In this document: positions 46,140 to 55,140 of the stretch, one piece after another
Position numbering within the stretch: the stretch's first letter is position 1
Layout of the letters: every line of letters begins with the position of its first letter
Source of the DNA: JBAZUK01 sp041661445
Lineage (GTDB): Bacteria; Chlamydiota; Chlamydiia; Chlamydiales; SM23-39
Length of the DNA stretch: 64,000 nucleotides
Assembly (NCBI GenBank): GCA_041661445.1
Contig: JBAZUK010000004.1
Location: forward strand, 1-64,000
Direction of reading: 5' to 3'
Position numbers and translations under genes: made by a program
The notes under the pieces: model-generated
What the model saw: the letters and a program-made list of their open reading frames with translations, nothing else
Databases searched by the model: none
Told to the model about the DNA's origin: nothing

Positions 46140-47468
46140 TTATGATTCGATATTTTTTTTGATTATTTCAATTTGTCTGAATAATGTTTGATTCTTTTCA
46201 AGTTCGGAAGATATTTTTTTCCAGGCATGCAATAGAGTGGAGTGGGTTTTACCGCCGAAAGAAGAAGCAATTTTTTGCAGAGAATCACTAATTAATTCTT
46301 TAGAAAGATACATGGCAACTTGCCTGGCCTGCGCGATGTTTTTTAGTCTGCATTCACCTTTCAGATCGGATATTTTAATTTCAAAGGCCGAGGCTACAGC
46401 TTTTAAAATACTATCTACAGAAACTCTTTTTTGAGGCGTGAAAAAAAGCATCTCCTGCAAAATGTTCTGAGTCATTTCAATATTTATTTCCGAATTGGAC
46501 AATTGGGAAAAAGCAGCGAGACGATTAATCGCTCCTTCTAACTGTCGTATGTTATTGTAAATTCTTTCTGCTATGAAAAAGGCAACATCATTAGGTATTG
46601 CAAATTTCTTTTCGGTTGATTTTTGCTGTAAGATCGCTACTCTTGTCTCTAAATCAGGTATACCGATATGGGCAACCAATCCCCATTCCATTCTGGCTAC
46701 TAATCTCTGAGATAACTTTAATTGTCCGGGAGGCTTATCGCTTGCAATTACAATCTGTTTTGTCTGATTTATTAAACTTTCAAATGTATTACAGAATTCC
46801 TCTTCGAAATTTACTCTGTCCTGCAGAAATTGAATATCGTCAACAATCAGTACATCCAGATTGCGATAATACCTTTTCATTTTATCGACAGATTTGTTCC
46901 TTAAATTAAAAACCAGATCATTAATAAAAGCTTCTGTTGTAATAATTTTAATATTTGATTTTTTGTAATTTGTGCGAATGAAGTTGCCGATAGAATGCAA
47001 CAAATGTGTTTTACCAAGTCCGACTCCTCCATGAATAAAAAGAGGGTTAAAAGATTTTCCCGGATTTTGAGCGACGCCGAATGCTGCTGATTTAACAAAC
47101 TGATTAGATGGTCCCTCTATGTAGTTTTCAAAGGTATACAAAGGATTGAAATTACATTCATCTTTATCAAGAGCTGCTTGCGGGAGGATAGGGGATTTTA
47201 TTCTTTTTTTCTGTTCTTCTTTAATTGTAAAATTAATTGATAGTTCACCGTCTTTATTTGCAGGGAAAAAAACTAAAAGATCTTTTCTGTAATTGTCTAA
47301 AATATATTCCTGAACAAAAATATTAGGCACTTCTAAAGTGGTGCAGTCATTATTTGACTCGATGACATTTATTTGAGAAAACCAATTTTTATACTCGGTC
47401 TCAGAGATTCTTTTTTGTATGTAATCAATAAATTGAGCCCAGATTTCTTGATCTTTACAAATTAACAT
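46140..47468 (-). CDS. dnaA: Chromosomal replication initiator DnaA (dnaA2-type)
   Basis: AAA+ initiator. It has an N-terminal domain I (WAQFIDYIQKRISETEY), Walker A GGVGLGKTH near residue 149, Walker B VDDIQFLQD, and the C-terminal DNA-binding signature AQARQVAMYLSKEL with KTHSTLLHAWKKI. 442 residues. Chlamydiae carry two dnaA genes; this is the copy followed by a TPR protein and CT273-like gene, corresponding to CT275. It is transcribed away from a 167-base gap that contains a hairpin (47540-47559) but no cluster of DnaA boxes. So this is probably not the origin. Confidence 0.95.
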   Translation of the reverse strand: MLICKDQEIWAQFIDYIQKRISETEYKNWFSQINVIESNNDCTTLEVPNIFVQEYILDNYRKDLLVFFPANKDGELSINFTIKEEQKKRIKSPILPQAALDKDECNFNPLYTFENYIEGPSNQFVKSAAFGVAQNPGKSFNPLFIHGGVGLGKTHLLHSIGNFIRTNYKKSNIKIITTEAFINDLVFNLRNKSVDKMKRYYRNLDVLIVDDIQFLQDRVNFEEEFCNTFESLINQTKQIVIASDKPPGQLKLSQRLVARMEWGLVAHIGIPDLETRVAILQQKSTEKKFAIPNDVAFFIAERIYNNIRQLEGAINRLAAFSQLSNSEINIEMTQNILQEMLFFTPQKRVSVDSILKAVASAFEIKISDLKGECRLKNIAQARQVAMYLSKELISDSLQKIASSFGGKTHSTLLHAWKKISSELEKNQTLFRQIEIIKKNIES

Positions 47469-47539
47469 TTTTTGTCTCTTTTTAGGTTATAAACAAATTC
47501 AAATAACGTGTACAAAGAAGATATTTATTATTTCTAAAT

Positions 47540-47559
47540 CTAACATGAAAAAATGTTAG
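47540..47559. repeat. Hairpin between the TPR gene and dnaA
   Basis: CTAACAT and ATGTTAG form a perfect 7-bp stem with a 6-base loop in the gap upstream of dnaA. It is not followed by a T-run on either strand, so it is more likely a leader or regulatory hairpin than a terminator. Confidence 0.35.
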
Positions 47560-47635
47560 CTTGCAACAAAATTGATTTGATATTCAGACAAAAAGTTTTA
47601 AGTTATTAAGACTCAAAAAAAATAAAATTAAAAAA

Positions 47636-48022
47636 TCAGGAATAAGCGCTAATCAGCGCAGAAGCCTGCTGAGCTAATTTCTGATTAGAACTTTTTATAA
47701 TAGAATTCGCAAGAGCAATTCCTTCGGTCCTATAACCTAAAGACAGTAAAGCTTTTGCCTTATTTAAAATTATTAGATAATTGCTCGGATCTATTTTTGA
47801 TGCTTTGTTAAGATAATCGATGGCCTTTATATATTTTTCCTGATGTAAAAACAAAGCGCCTAAAGTTTGCAGATCGTAGCTGTTTCCCGGGGATAAGATG
47901 GTAAGTGCTACAAATATTTCTAATGCTATATTGTAGCAGCCTTGTTTGATGTATAAATAACCAACTGATCTAAGATCCTGAAGGCTTTCATCGGAAAGTT
48001 CTAAATAATTCTGCCAATCCAT
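47636..48022 (-). CDS. TPR protein, LcrH/SycD-like (CT274-type)
   Basis: 128 residues with three TPR-like helical pairs (GYLYIKQGCYNIALEIFVAL, LGALFLHQEKYIKAIDYLNK, and a degenerate third). This is the architecture of type III secretion chaperones of the LcrH/SycD class. It sits 2 bases after the CT273-type gene and upstream of dnaA, the same order as CT273-CT274-CT275 in C. trachomatis. The role is inferred; in Chlamydia it is a putative chaperone. Confidence 0.8.
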   Translation of the reverse strand: MDWQNYLELSDESLQDLRSVGYLYIKQGCYNIALEIFVALTILSPGNSYDLQTLGALFLHQEKYIKAIDYLNKASKIDPSNYLIILNKAKALLSLGYRTEGIALANSIIKSSNQKLAQQASALISAYS

Positions 48023-48024
48023 GT

Positions 48025-48525
48025 TTAACCCTTATGATACTCATCTTTTCTTTTTTTAATCTCAGTGATAATTTTATTCAGATCGGTCATCATAGTCGCA
48101 AATTTGATCAAATGCTGTTTTTGAAGCTCTTCCTCTTCTTCGGATCCTTCGTTCTCTTCCTCATCTTCATTGGATGTTTTCTTTTTCTTTTTTTTTCTTT
48201 TTTTGTTTGAAAATTCAATTGATTCCAGTTTTTCAACAAGCTCTGCCATAGATCCCAATGATGGAACCATCTGATAAGAAAAAATGTTTGATGTGACTGC
48301 AAAATTTGCAGGTGGTTCAAAAAGAGAGGTTTCGCTTTGATTTGTCCCCCAAAGTAAATCCATCTCGGTCAATTGGGGAGCTGTTTTTAATATCTCGGCT
48401 CTTGAAGCAACAGACGGCGCTTGAAAAATTTTCTTAACTTCTTCTTCGCTTAAAAGTTTTACGTCATCAATATACCGCTTATGAACTTCTAGTCCTAAAT
48501 TATCAACAGTTTTAGCGTCTGCCAT
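48025..48525 (-). CDS. Conserved chlamydial protein (CT273-type) with charged segment
   Basis: 166 residues, no membrane segment. The middle contains a very long lysine run (KKRKKKKKKTS, about residues 107-117) followed directly by a strongly acidic tract (EDEEENEGSEEEEE, about 121-134). The N-terminus begins MADAKTVDNLGLEVHKRY. It is the first gene of a tight pair with the TPR gene (2-base gap), which may act as its chaperone. Family known only from Chlamydiae as far as I recall; function unknown. Confidence 0.75.
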   Translation of the reverse strand: MADAKTVDNLGLEVHKRYIDDVKLLSEEEVKKIFQAPSVASRAEILKTAPQLTEMDLLWGTNQSETSLFEPPANFAVTSNIFSYQMVPSLGSMAELVEKLESIEFSNKKRKKKKKKTSNEDEEENEGSEEEEELQKQHLIKFATMMTDLNKIITEIKKRKDEYHKG

Positions 48526-48860
48526 GAAAAATCTCCAAAGATTTATTTAACCGCCAAAAATCATTGTATCATTTAGATAAATAATTAAAAGAACAAAAAA
48601 ATAAATGGGAGAAATTAAAAAAACTTATACGAAATGGTTTTTAGATTTTTAAATTTCATATTAGGTTTTTAGCTGGATTTGTAATCTTGATGTCTATTGA
48701 TAATTAAAAAGTTCAAGAAAAAAATCGCTTGGTTTTTTTTGAATTAACTAACTTCTGATCCAACTTCGCCTATTAACAGACTGTATAGCAAAAATATGAT
48801 CTTTGATCTCAGGTCAATCAAAAGTTCGCAACATAACCAGTAAAGAGTTAAAAAAGCCTC
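48526..48860. other. Intergenic region, start of accessory segment
   Basis: A 335-base AT-rich gap with many stops in all frames. No recognisable remnant, RNA gene or terminator was seen. It marks the transition from chlamydial core genes to the accessory part of the window. Confidence 0.4.
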
Positions 48861-49079
48861 TTATATTATATTCAAAAACAATATAGCATCGATCAAAAAT
48901 CTAATGCCTAATATGAGCAAAAACAAACCAATAACTCTTTTAAAAGTAAAAAAATGGTTGTGTTTTTTAAAATCAAATAGGTCAAGTCCAATACATATAA
49001 AAATGGAAGCAAAAAGCATTCTAGCCAAAAGAATACAGGCATGACCAGGAACACTAATTAAAAAATTTTCATAACTCAT
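48861..49079 (-). CDS. Small membrane protein, two TM segments
   Basis: 72 residues with two hydrophobic segments (about 16-34 and 50-70) joined by a charged loop (DFKKHNHFFTFKR). AAAGGATAAG precedes the ATG closely and supports real translation. Unknown; possibly DoxX-like or stress-membrane peptide, but the similarity is weak. Confidence 0.55.
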   Translation of the reverse strand: MSYENFLISVPGHACILLARMLFASIFICIGLDLFDFKKHNHFFTFKRVIGLFLLILGIRFLIDAILFLNII

Positions 49080-49231
49080 TCTTATCCTTTACTTAGTTTT
49101 TTTTTATTTCTGTTAAAAATAAATTATTTCCACAATGCTTAATAACAAATACAAACTTATTGTACATCTTTTAAAAAATAAATCAATCATTAATGACTTT
49201 AAATCTACCGTTTAAAAAAAACTCTAAAACA

Positions 49232-49504
49232 TTAGCCTCTAGCAAAAAGAAAGCATAGCGTCTGACATATCAATAATGGTAAAGGGTGATCTGCAGTTTT
49301 GTTACAATTATCCATACAATCTGTAAAACGATCGGCATTTACCATGGGAAGGTTAATTAATACTGCTAAAGAAATAATAGGGAGAGCAATCTTAGAAATG
49401 CTTTTTATTATTCTAGCGAAATATGTATTTAAGATTTGAGTTTTATTCGATGAATTAAATTGACTTAATGAGGCTTTATTAGAAAAATTAACTATTGATG
49501 ACAT
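49232..49504 (-). CDS. Small protein with hydrophobic segment and twin CX3C
   Basis: 90 residues with a polar N-terminus, a hydrophobic stretch near residues 34-53 (SKIALPIISLAVLINLPMV), and a C-terminal tail carrying CMDNC and CQTLC, 12 residues apart. The segment could be a transmembrane anchor or a late signal sequence (cleavage after VNA), placing the cysteines outside the cytosol where they could form disulfides. Twin CX3C is the layout of small TIM and CHCH proteins, but the helices around are short. AGGAGAAAA precedes the ATG. Unknown function. Confidence 0.5.
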   Translation of the reverse strand: MSSIVNFSNKASLSQFNSSNKTQILNTYFARIIKSISKIALPIISLAVLINLPMVNADRFTDCMDNCNKTADHPLPLLICQTLCFLFARG

Positions 49505-49615
49505 TGTTTTCTCCTAAGGTTTAATTTTGATAAAATAAATATAAAAACTTCGTATGCTAATATTAACACTCATAATTTGTCAATGCATTTTAGCTTTGTC
49601 TTCAGGGCCGATGTA

Positions 49616-49720
49616 TTAAAATTTTTGCTTTAAAACATTTTCAAGATATTCATCTGACCATCTAGCTTTTTTCTTTCTCCTTTTTAAAGAAGGAAGTGTG
49701 ATAAACAAAAAACATTGATG
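49616..49720 (-). pseudogene. Short open coding remnant ending LENVLKQKF
   Basis: A 34-codon frame without an ATG, ending in a sequence of coding-like composition (KKKARWSDEYLENVLKQKF). It may be the tail of a lost gene. No family recognised. Confidence 0.3.
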
Positions 49721-49789
49721 ATTTGAGCAATTTTATAAGCCAATTTTTCAAAACATTCTGAATCTTATGTAATAGAATTATATGAAAAA

Positions 49790-50548
49790 TTAAAACAGAA
49801 ATCCTGCGCTTAATTCAAATAAATGATCATAAGAATATCTAAAAAAATTACCGTACAATCTTATAATAATTGGATCTATAATACTTTCACCAACATTTAT
49901 TTTTTCAGTGTATACAGTACGAGCTAATATTGTGGGGATATTCATATTCAATTCAATAGACCCTTGAATTTTCATAAACTTATGAAAGAATCCTAACGAA
50001 ACAGTGGCATCTATCCCCATTTCTTTTATTGTCGTTTTACATTTTTCTGTGAAAGAATAATTACTTACTGGACCAAATATTGAATTAATAGAATTGTTTT
50101 GATCTGAGCAATATGAAGAAGTTTCTTTTAGATCATTCAATGCTAAACAGCTTCCTATCCCTAAATAAATATTTCTCATAACACTCATGTTTTTTGTGGA
50201 TAAAAATATCAATAACTGAATTTTAGGAGCTATAAAAGAATTGATTTCAATTTCTGAATTCGGAGAAGTTCTTTTCATGTAACGCGCTGATAATGAAACA
50301 TCAAAACCATAACGATTTTTTTTTATTAAATAACCTATGTTAACAGAAGGACCAGTAATAAAATCTAAATTAGGAATGGTTGTCGCACCTAATCTTAAAA
50401 ATAAGTTCTCTTTGAAAGCATCAATTTTTGAATTTTCAAAAAGAAGATTTTCTTTTTTTATGGTTTCTTTAAGATCCTTTATTTCACCAAAAGCAATATT
50501 TGCTAAAAGGATTCCAAAGCCTAAGATAAGTTTTGTGATAATTTTCAT
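49790..50548 (-). CDS. Putative outer-membrane protein
   Basis: 252 residues from the ATG at 50548, preferred because AAGGA lies 10 bases upstream, while the ATG at 50557 is inside that element. A signal peptide (MKIITKLILGFGILLANIAFG) is followed by alternating beta-strand sequence and a C-terminal aromatic (LSAGFLF), typical of a barrel porin-like protein. Four cysteines lie in the middle (SCLALN, SSYC, KCK). Unknown family. Divergent from the Rhs remnant. Confidence 0.65.
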   Translation of the reverse strand: MKIITKLILGFGILLANIAFGEIKDLKETIKKENLLFENSKIDAFKENLFLRLGATTIPNLDFITGPSVNIGYLIKKNRYGFDVSLSARYMKRTSPNSEIEINSFIAPKIQLLIFLSTKNMSVMRNIYLGIGSCLALNDLKETSSYCSDQNNSINSIFGPVSNYSFTEKCKTTIKEMGIDATVSLGFFHKFMKIQGSIELNMNIPTILARTVYTEKINVGESIIDPIIIRLYGNFFRYSYDHLFELSAGFLF

Positions 50549-50727
50549 TTTTTGCATCCTTGTAAAAAAATGAAAACAGTTTTAGAAATATTAATAATTA
50601 AATCAAGATTTTTTAAGGAAATTGAATATTAAAAATTCATTTATTATTTTTCTTTGTTCAGAAATTCTTAATCTTTACAAAAAACTCATAAAAAACAAAT
50701 ATCTTTCAGTCAAAATTTGGAGTAATT

Positions 50728-50946
50728 ATGTTTCGAGTGCTTTTTTTAGTTTTTTCAATTTTGAGTATTTTTTTACATGAAGAAAATTGTGAGGCTTACC
50801 AATCGACTGTAGATGCACTTCCTAATGTATTGATTGAAAGTTGTGTAAATGCCCTTACTGGAAGCTTATATATTAATGAACCTGATACGTTAGCTTTTGG
50901 AAAGGAATCATTAGTTTTCTCAAAAAGATATCTAACAATCGGGTAA
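50728..50946 (+). pseudogene. Rhs-like protein N-terminal remnant
   Basis: 72 residues with a signal peptide (to about residue 22) and then NALTGSLYINEPDTLAFGKE and FSKRYLTIG, the pattern at the start of secreted Rhs/YD-repeat proteins, where the mature region begins with a 'V/ALTG... D.. G...L.. R.Y' segment. The frame stops at a TAA after IG, long before any YD repeats. A second open stretch in another frame (from about 50951 to 51080, HPFYKFRLKEKD) may be more of the same gene after a frameshift. GGAG precedes the ATG. Confidence 0.6.
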
Positions 50947-51115
50947 TGTAACATCCTTTCTATAAATTTAGATTAAAAGAAAAAGATATAAGATCGATAC
51001 TCTTCTTTAAACATATCAAAATAAAAAGGAGAATTGATAATCTGTTATTCTACAATCTAATTATAAAGATAAAATTTTCTTGAAGTTACTCTTAAAAAAT
51101 TCATTGAAAGTATTA

Positions 51116-52243
51116 TTAAATTTCAACTAAGAGATTTTTTTGTATTCCTGAGAATTCATCAATGATTTTCTTTTGGAAACTTTGATGTAATTCAATAAAA
51201 CCTTTCTTGTTTGAAATGTCAAGAGCTTGAAGTATTGATGTTATGATAAGAGCTCTTGTGAATTGGAAAAAGCTTGAGTCATCCATGTTATTATTATCAA
51301 AAGATATTGGAAATCCATTATTTGCAAGTATTACATCGTCGCATTTAGTATTTTGCCAAGGATTATTTGTTTTAGGTGAGGTTTTTCTTAAATGAACTGT
51401 ATCGAACTCCCTATCGGATGATGATAGACTTACTAAGGTAACGTTTTTCTTTAAATATTTATGAAATTCTTTGGATAATGATATTGTTCCGGTACATCCA
51501 ATTATTAAATCAGAGTTCATTAGAACATCTGGAAGTTGGTCTTCTTCGATATCTGAATTGTTATTATTTTTGTCAAACCTTACAACCTTATATTTATTTT
51601 CTAATGCAGTATATAAACACGATCCCATTTTACCATTGCCTATTATCAATATATTCACAATTTTTTGGTTCGATTCAGCGATCAAAGAATTAATTTTTCT
51701 TATTGCATTCGAAATAACCCGAGGATATTCAATTGTTAATTTAGCTTCAGATCTAGCTAAGTTTATGATAGGGAAAGATAAGTCTTTTTTAATTAATCTA
51801 TTATATCCTGATGCTGTTTGTTCTATGGCAACAATCTTGGAAAAGTCATCTACATATTTTTCTATTTCGTCAAGTAATTCTCCACCGTCATCAATGATAA
51901 TGATTTTTTTGTATTTTGAGGATTTGAAAATATGCTGTCGTTTTGATAGAAACTCATGAATTCGGCTTTTAAAAGTATCATCATAGTTTTCATGAGAATT
52001 AAAAAATACACTTAAATCACTGATGTCAAAACCATTAGCTTTCATTTCACTATAGGTTTTTAAATCTGTAGAATAACATTTGCCAAGAAGAGATAGATTT
52101 TCTTTTTTTAAGCCTTTATTTATTAAAGCCTTAAACATTGAATAAGTTGAAGGTAAAATGTGTTGAACTCCAATAATGTAACAATCATTTAATTGATCTT
52201 CTTTGAACAAAGAGCTTGAAAAATCTATCATAGGAAAGTTCAT
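51116..52243 (-). CDS. S-adenosylhomocysteine hydrolase-like protein
   Basis: 375 residues with the NAD-binding core of AdoHcy hydrolases: IIIIDDGGELL near residue 115, VAIEQTASGYNRL near 137, and the Rossmann motif LIIGNGKMGSCLY near 200, then GCTGTISLS. It lacks about 55 residues relative to true SAHH. Of the SAHH active site, the Asp of DDGG and the Lys (AKLT) are visible, but the D-N pair after it reads E-Y, so hydrolase activity may be changed. AAGGA 8 bases before the ATG. It might act on an SAH-like nucleoside or be a pseudoenzyme. 27 bases downstream of a small membrane gene. Confidence 0.65.
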   Translation of the reverse strand: MNFPMIDFSSSLFKEDQLNDCYIIGVQHILPSTYSMFKALINKGLKKENLSLLGKCYSTDLKTYSEMKANGFDISDLSVFFNSHENYDDTFKSRIHEFLSKRQHIFKSSKYKKIIIIDDGGELLDEIEKYVDDFSKIVAIEQTASGYNRLIKKDLSFPIINLARSEAKLTIEYPRVISNAIRKINSLIAESNQKIVNILIIGNGKMGSCLYTALENKYKVVRFDKNNNNSDIEEDQLPDVLMNSDLIIGCTGTISLSKEFHKYLKKNVTLVSLSSSDREFDTVHLRKTSPKTNNPWQNTKCDDVILANNGFPISFDNNNMDDSSFFQFTRALIITSILQALDISNKKGFIELHQSFQKKIIDEFSGIQKNLLVEI

Positions 52244-52270
52244 ATATTATTCCTTCTTAAATAATTATTT

Positions 52271-52459
52271 CTAATTAGTTGAACGAATTCTATTTATGGA
52301 TTTTACTAAAATGGACTCGAAGATTAAGCCTATAAAAGCGCCTATAATTAGACCGATGAAATGACCTATAACAAAACCTACAAAAGCTCCAAATACTATT
52401 GCTAAGGTTTTCGATAACATTTGAATTTTAAATAATTTATTAAAAATCAATTTTTTCAT
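52271..52459 (-). CDS. Small glycine-zipper membrane protein
   Basis: 62 residues; the middle 35 form a glycine-rich transmembrane hairpin (AFVGFVIGHFIGLIIGAFIG) with GxxxG spacing, flanked by basic ends. Such peptides can oligomerise in membranes. There is no clear ribosome-binding site; it lies just before the AdoHcy-hydrolase-like gene on the same strand, so it may be part of that operon. Unknown. Confidence 0.45.
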   Translation of the reverse strand: MKKLIFNKLFKIQMLSKTLAIVFGAFVGFVIGHFIGLIIGAFIGLIFESILVKSINRIRSTN

Positions 52460-52601
52460 CTATTTTCGACTTGTTAATAGTTAATTAATTATCACCTTTA
52501 TTAAGTATATTATAATAAATTTTTTAATATTTTTCAATCTTATAAAAGACTTGTTATAAATATTTTTTTAAAATATGCTGAACTTAGAGAATAAGGGACT
52601 T

Positions 52602-53771
52602 ATGATAGGAAAAAAAGCTAAGATTTTTGCTTTAATTATAATTTGTTTTATATGTTATTTAGTTGGAGTGTCTTGGACTATTTTACCATCTATTTCTAAT
52701 ATTTTATTAATCGATTTGCTTTCAGAAAAACAATATGCGGTCTTATCTTTTTCTTTAGTATTAGCTGCTGTGATGTTTTCTAACATTGCGGGACTTCTTG
52801 GTAAAAAGTGGGGCCTCAAAAAGATAATAAATTCCGGAACTTTTTTTGCTTTTATTGGAGTTTTTATTGTTGTTTTGAGCACATTTTTTTCTAAACAAAT
52901 TTTTTCGATATTATTAGTCGGCCAGTTTATTTTAGGTTTGGGACTTAGTTTTATTTTAACTTCAATAACGGCTTATTTATGCTTATCATTTCCCAATCTA
53001 AGCGCAATGACTCTAACGGCAATATTTGCATGCATCAATTTAGGATCAATAAGCGGCCCATTATTTTTTAATTTAAAAATTTTTCAGGATTGGTGGTTTA
53101 ACTGTTTGATAATTAGTATTTTATGGTTTGTGTTTTTTGTAAGTTCATTAAAAGCATTGCCAGTAGTAAAAAATCCACATTCGGCATTAAAACATAGAAA
53201 TATTTTCAGCAGGAAATTTACTTTATTTTGGTTGTTTTTCTTGGTGATTCTTTTATATTCGCTTTGTGAATATACCTATGCTTTTTGGGGAATTGTTTTA
53301 TTAAGTAAAATAAAAGGATTTGATTTGATAGCTTCTCGATATGGACTAGCAATTTTTTGGGCAGCTGTAGGAATTGCACAAATTACAATCTTTTTCTTAT
53401 TAAAATACAAGCCCGCTAAGTTTTTTTATCGCATTCTACCGATATTCATTTTTTCAGGTTTTTTTATCTTATCTTATGCATCAAAGTATTATAACAATAT
53501 TATCGGATTGATAATAGGTGGATTGGGTTGTTCTGCTTTTGTAGCCCTGAGTTTAAGTTTCGTTGAAAAATTCTTTAAAGAGATTGCTGAAATTTCGGCA
53601 GGAATAATGTTTACTGGGTATTTTTTAGGATATATTCTGGGATCGTTATTTATTGGACAATCTATAAATTATATTTCTTTAAACACTCTTTTTGTTATTG
53701 CAGGAATTATAGCAATTTTTATTGAAATATTAGTTATGAACCTATTGATAAAAACTAAACGAAGCACTTAA
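52602..53771 (+). CDS. Major facilitator superfamily transporter
   Basis: 389 residues from the ATG at 52602, preferred to 52575 because AAGGG lies 4 bases upstream. Twelve hydrophobic segments with the MFS motif A-like loop GLLGKKWGLKKI between TM2 and TM3. Substrate unknown. It converges on the 4-TM gene (53768) with a 4-base overlap. Exporter of a small molecule is possible, given the metabolic neighbours. Confidence 0.8.
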   Translation: MIGKKAKIFALIIICFICYLVGVSWTILPSISNILLIDLLSEKQYAVLSFSLVLAAVMFSNIAGLLGKKWGLKKIINSGTFFAFIGVFIVVLSTFFSKQIFSILLVGQFILGLGLSFILTSITAYLCLSFPNLSAMTLTAIFACINLGSISGPLFFNLKIFQDWWFNCLIISILWFVFFVSSLKALPVVKNPHSALKHRNIFSRKFTLFWLFFLVILLYSLCEYTYAFWGIVLLSKIKGFDLIASRYGLAIFWAAVGIAQITIFFLLKYKPAKFFYRILPIFIFSGFFILSYASKYYNNIIGLIIGGLGCSAFVALSLSFVEKFFKEIAEISAGIMFTGYFLGYILGSLFIGQSINYISLNTLFVIAGIIAIFIEILVMNLLIKTKRST

Positions 53772-54406
53772 TTAAAATCATCTTCTTTATCGGCACAAAG
53801 AGGTTTGCTGGAAATCCTGTTTAAAATTAAAATAATTATGAAAAACAGTGGTATGCTCAAAGATAGTAGCCATTTATTTATATTATAAAGATATAAAGAG
53901 ATTCCTGTGGCGCCTATCGCAAGTAAGAAAAATACAAAATAAGCATAAAAGACACCATGAAATAATCTTGGCTTTGTAAGACCTTTAAAAAGCTTTTTGA
54001 CTAAATGATGGGAATTCCCAAGTGATGGATATTGTTTTTCCAATTTATAAATTTCTTGCCATATTGAAAATATTAAAGATTCATAAATGCCTGCATCAAG
54101 ATACCATAACAATGAAACTCCTTGCGCAGAAAGAATTGAGAGAAAAGATATAACAAGTAATACATCAATATGTAAATCTTTTTCAAAACCGGAAACTAAA
54201 TAACCAATGCCCACAAAAGTTGCTAAAACCCATGTTATTGCGAGTGCTTTATATTTGGTCTGAAGATCATTATAATGATCTTCATAAGAAACAAGAGCAG
54301 AATACATTCCATATGCTATTGTCTCTGGATCTTCACTCATTTCAATAATTTCAAAATCACTAGGTAATCTTCCCGATTTTTTATTGTTATATTCCGATGA
54401 AAACAT
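53768..54406 (-). CDS. Four-TM membrane protein, tandem paralogue B
   Basis: 212 residues with four hydrophobic segments in two pairs, separated by a conserved cytoplasmic-looking helical region. It shares with its upstream neighbour (54410) the pattern IAYGMY, a LQT..K.LA helix at the first segment, LWYLDAGIYESLI between segments 2 and 3, and similar length, so the two are diverged duplicates. A small gap of three bases links them in an operon. I do not recognise the family. Confidence 0.65.
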   Translation of the reverse strand: MFSSEYNNKKSGRLPSDFEIIEMSEDPETIAYGMYSALVSYEDHYNDLQTKYKALAITWVLATFVGIGYLVSGFEKDLHIDVLLVISFLSILSAQGVSLLWYLDAGIYESLIFSIWQEIYKLEKQYPSLGNSHHLVKKLFKGLTKPRLFHGVFYAYFVFFLLAIGATGISLYLYNINKWLLSLSIPLFFIIILILNRISSKPLCADKEDDFN

Positions 54407-54409
54407 CTT

Positions 54410-55015
54410 TTACTCGCTGATATAATTTATTTCTTTTAACAAATCATTGATTTTATTTGTTTTTTTCTTCATGAAAATAAAAATGATAATTGAAACTAGG
54501 ACAGAACTAATCAGTGAAATGATTGATAATATTTTGCAATTGTGAACCAGATATAGATCATAACTTGCCGTTAATCCAATAGTTAATATTATTGTGGTTA
54601 TGCATCCAATATAAAAATAAGCTACGTTTGATGGATGGTCTTTTTTATGGCTCGCCCTAATCATGTTATGATGCGCTTTAGGAAGCCATTTATGTATTTC
54701 TTCAAATCTATAAGCTTCAGCAAAATTACTGACGAGCAAACGTTCGTAAAATTTTAGATCAACATGCCAAAGGGTATAAAGAGAACTTATTCCTATTAGA
54801 GAAACAATAAATGCAGCAAATGTTTTTTCAAATGGCAAATTAATATTTTCAATAGAGAATAAAAAACCTATTGCAGCAATAGATCCTAAAAGTATTGTGG
54901 ATGCAAGAAGTCTAAAATGTGTTTGCATATTATCAAAATGCTGCACTTCTCTAATGAAATTGCAATACATCCCATATGCTATGAGCTTAGTTTTATTTTC
55001 TTCTTTTTTATCCAT
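54410..55015 (-). CDS. Four-TM membrane protein, tandem paralogue A
   Basis: 201 residues, first of the tandem pair. Four hydrophobic segments; LIAYGMYCNFI near the start, MQTHFRLLAS at segment 1, LWHVDLKFYERLL in the loop. GAGG 5 bases before the ATG. Its C-terminus is lysine-rich. Function unknown; the pair could form a hetero-oligomer. Divergent from the thymidylate-synthase-like gene at 55141. Confidence 0.65.
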   Translation of the reverse strand: MDKKEENKTKLIAYGMYCNFIREVQHFDNMQTHFRLLASTILLGSIAAIGFLFSIENINLPFEKTFAAFIVSLIGISSLYTLWHVDLKFYERLLVSNFAEAYRFEEIHKWLPKAHHNMIRASHKKDHPSNVAYFYIGCITTIILTIGLTASYDLYLVHNCKILSIISLISSVLVSIIIFIFMKKKTNKINDLLKEINYISE

Positions 55016-55140
55016 AGTTCCTCAATTTTTCTTATAATCATAAACTTTATGAATGTACAGCTTTTTTTTGTTTCATGAATTTCAAGTTGATTTTATTTAT
55101 TTATTCATTATTTTGAATATCAACTGATAGGAATTTAACT

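Noticed and set aside
47469..47635. Chromosomal origin of replication next to dnaA
   Set aside because: Only one sequence similar to a DnaA box (TTATAAACA) is present and no box cluster or repeated AT unwinding element.
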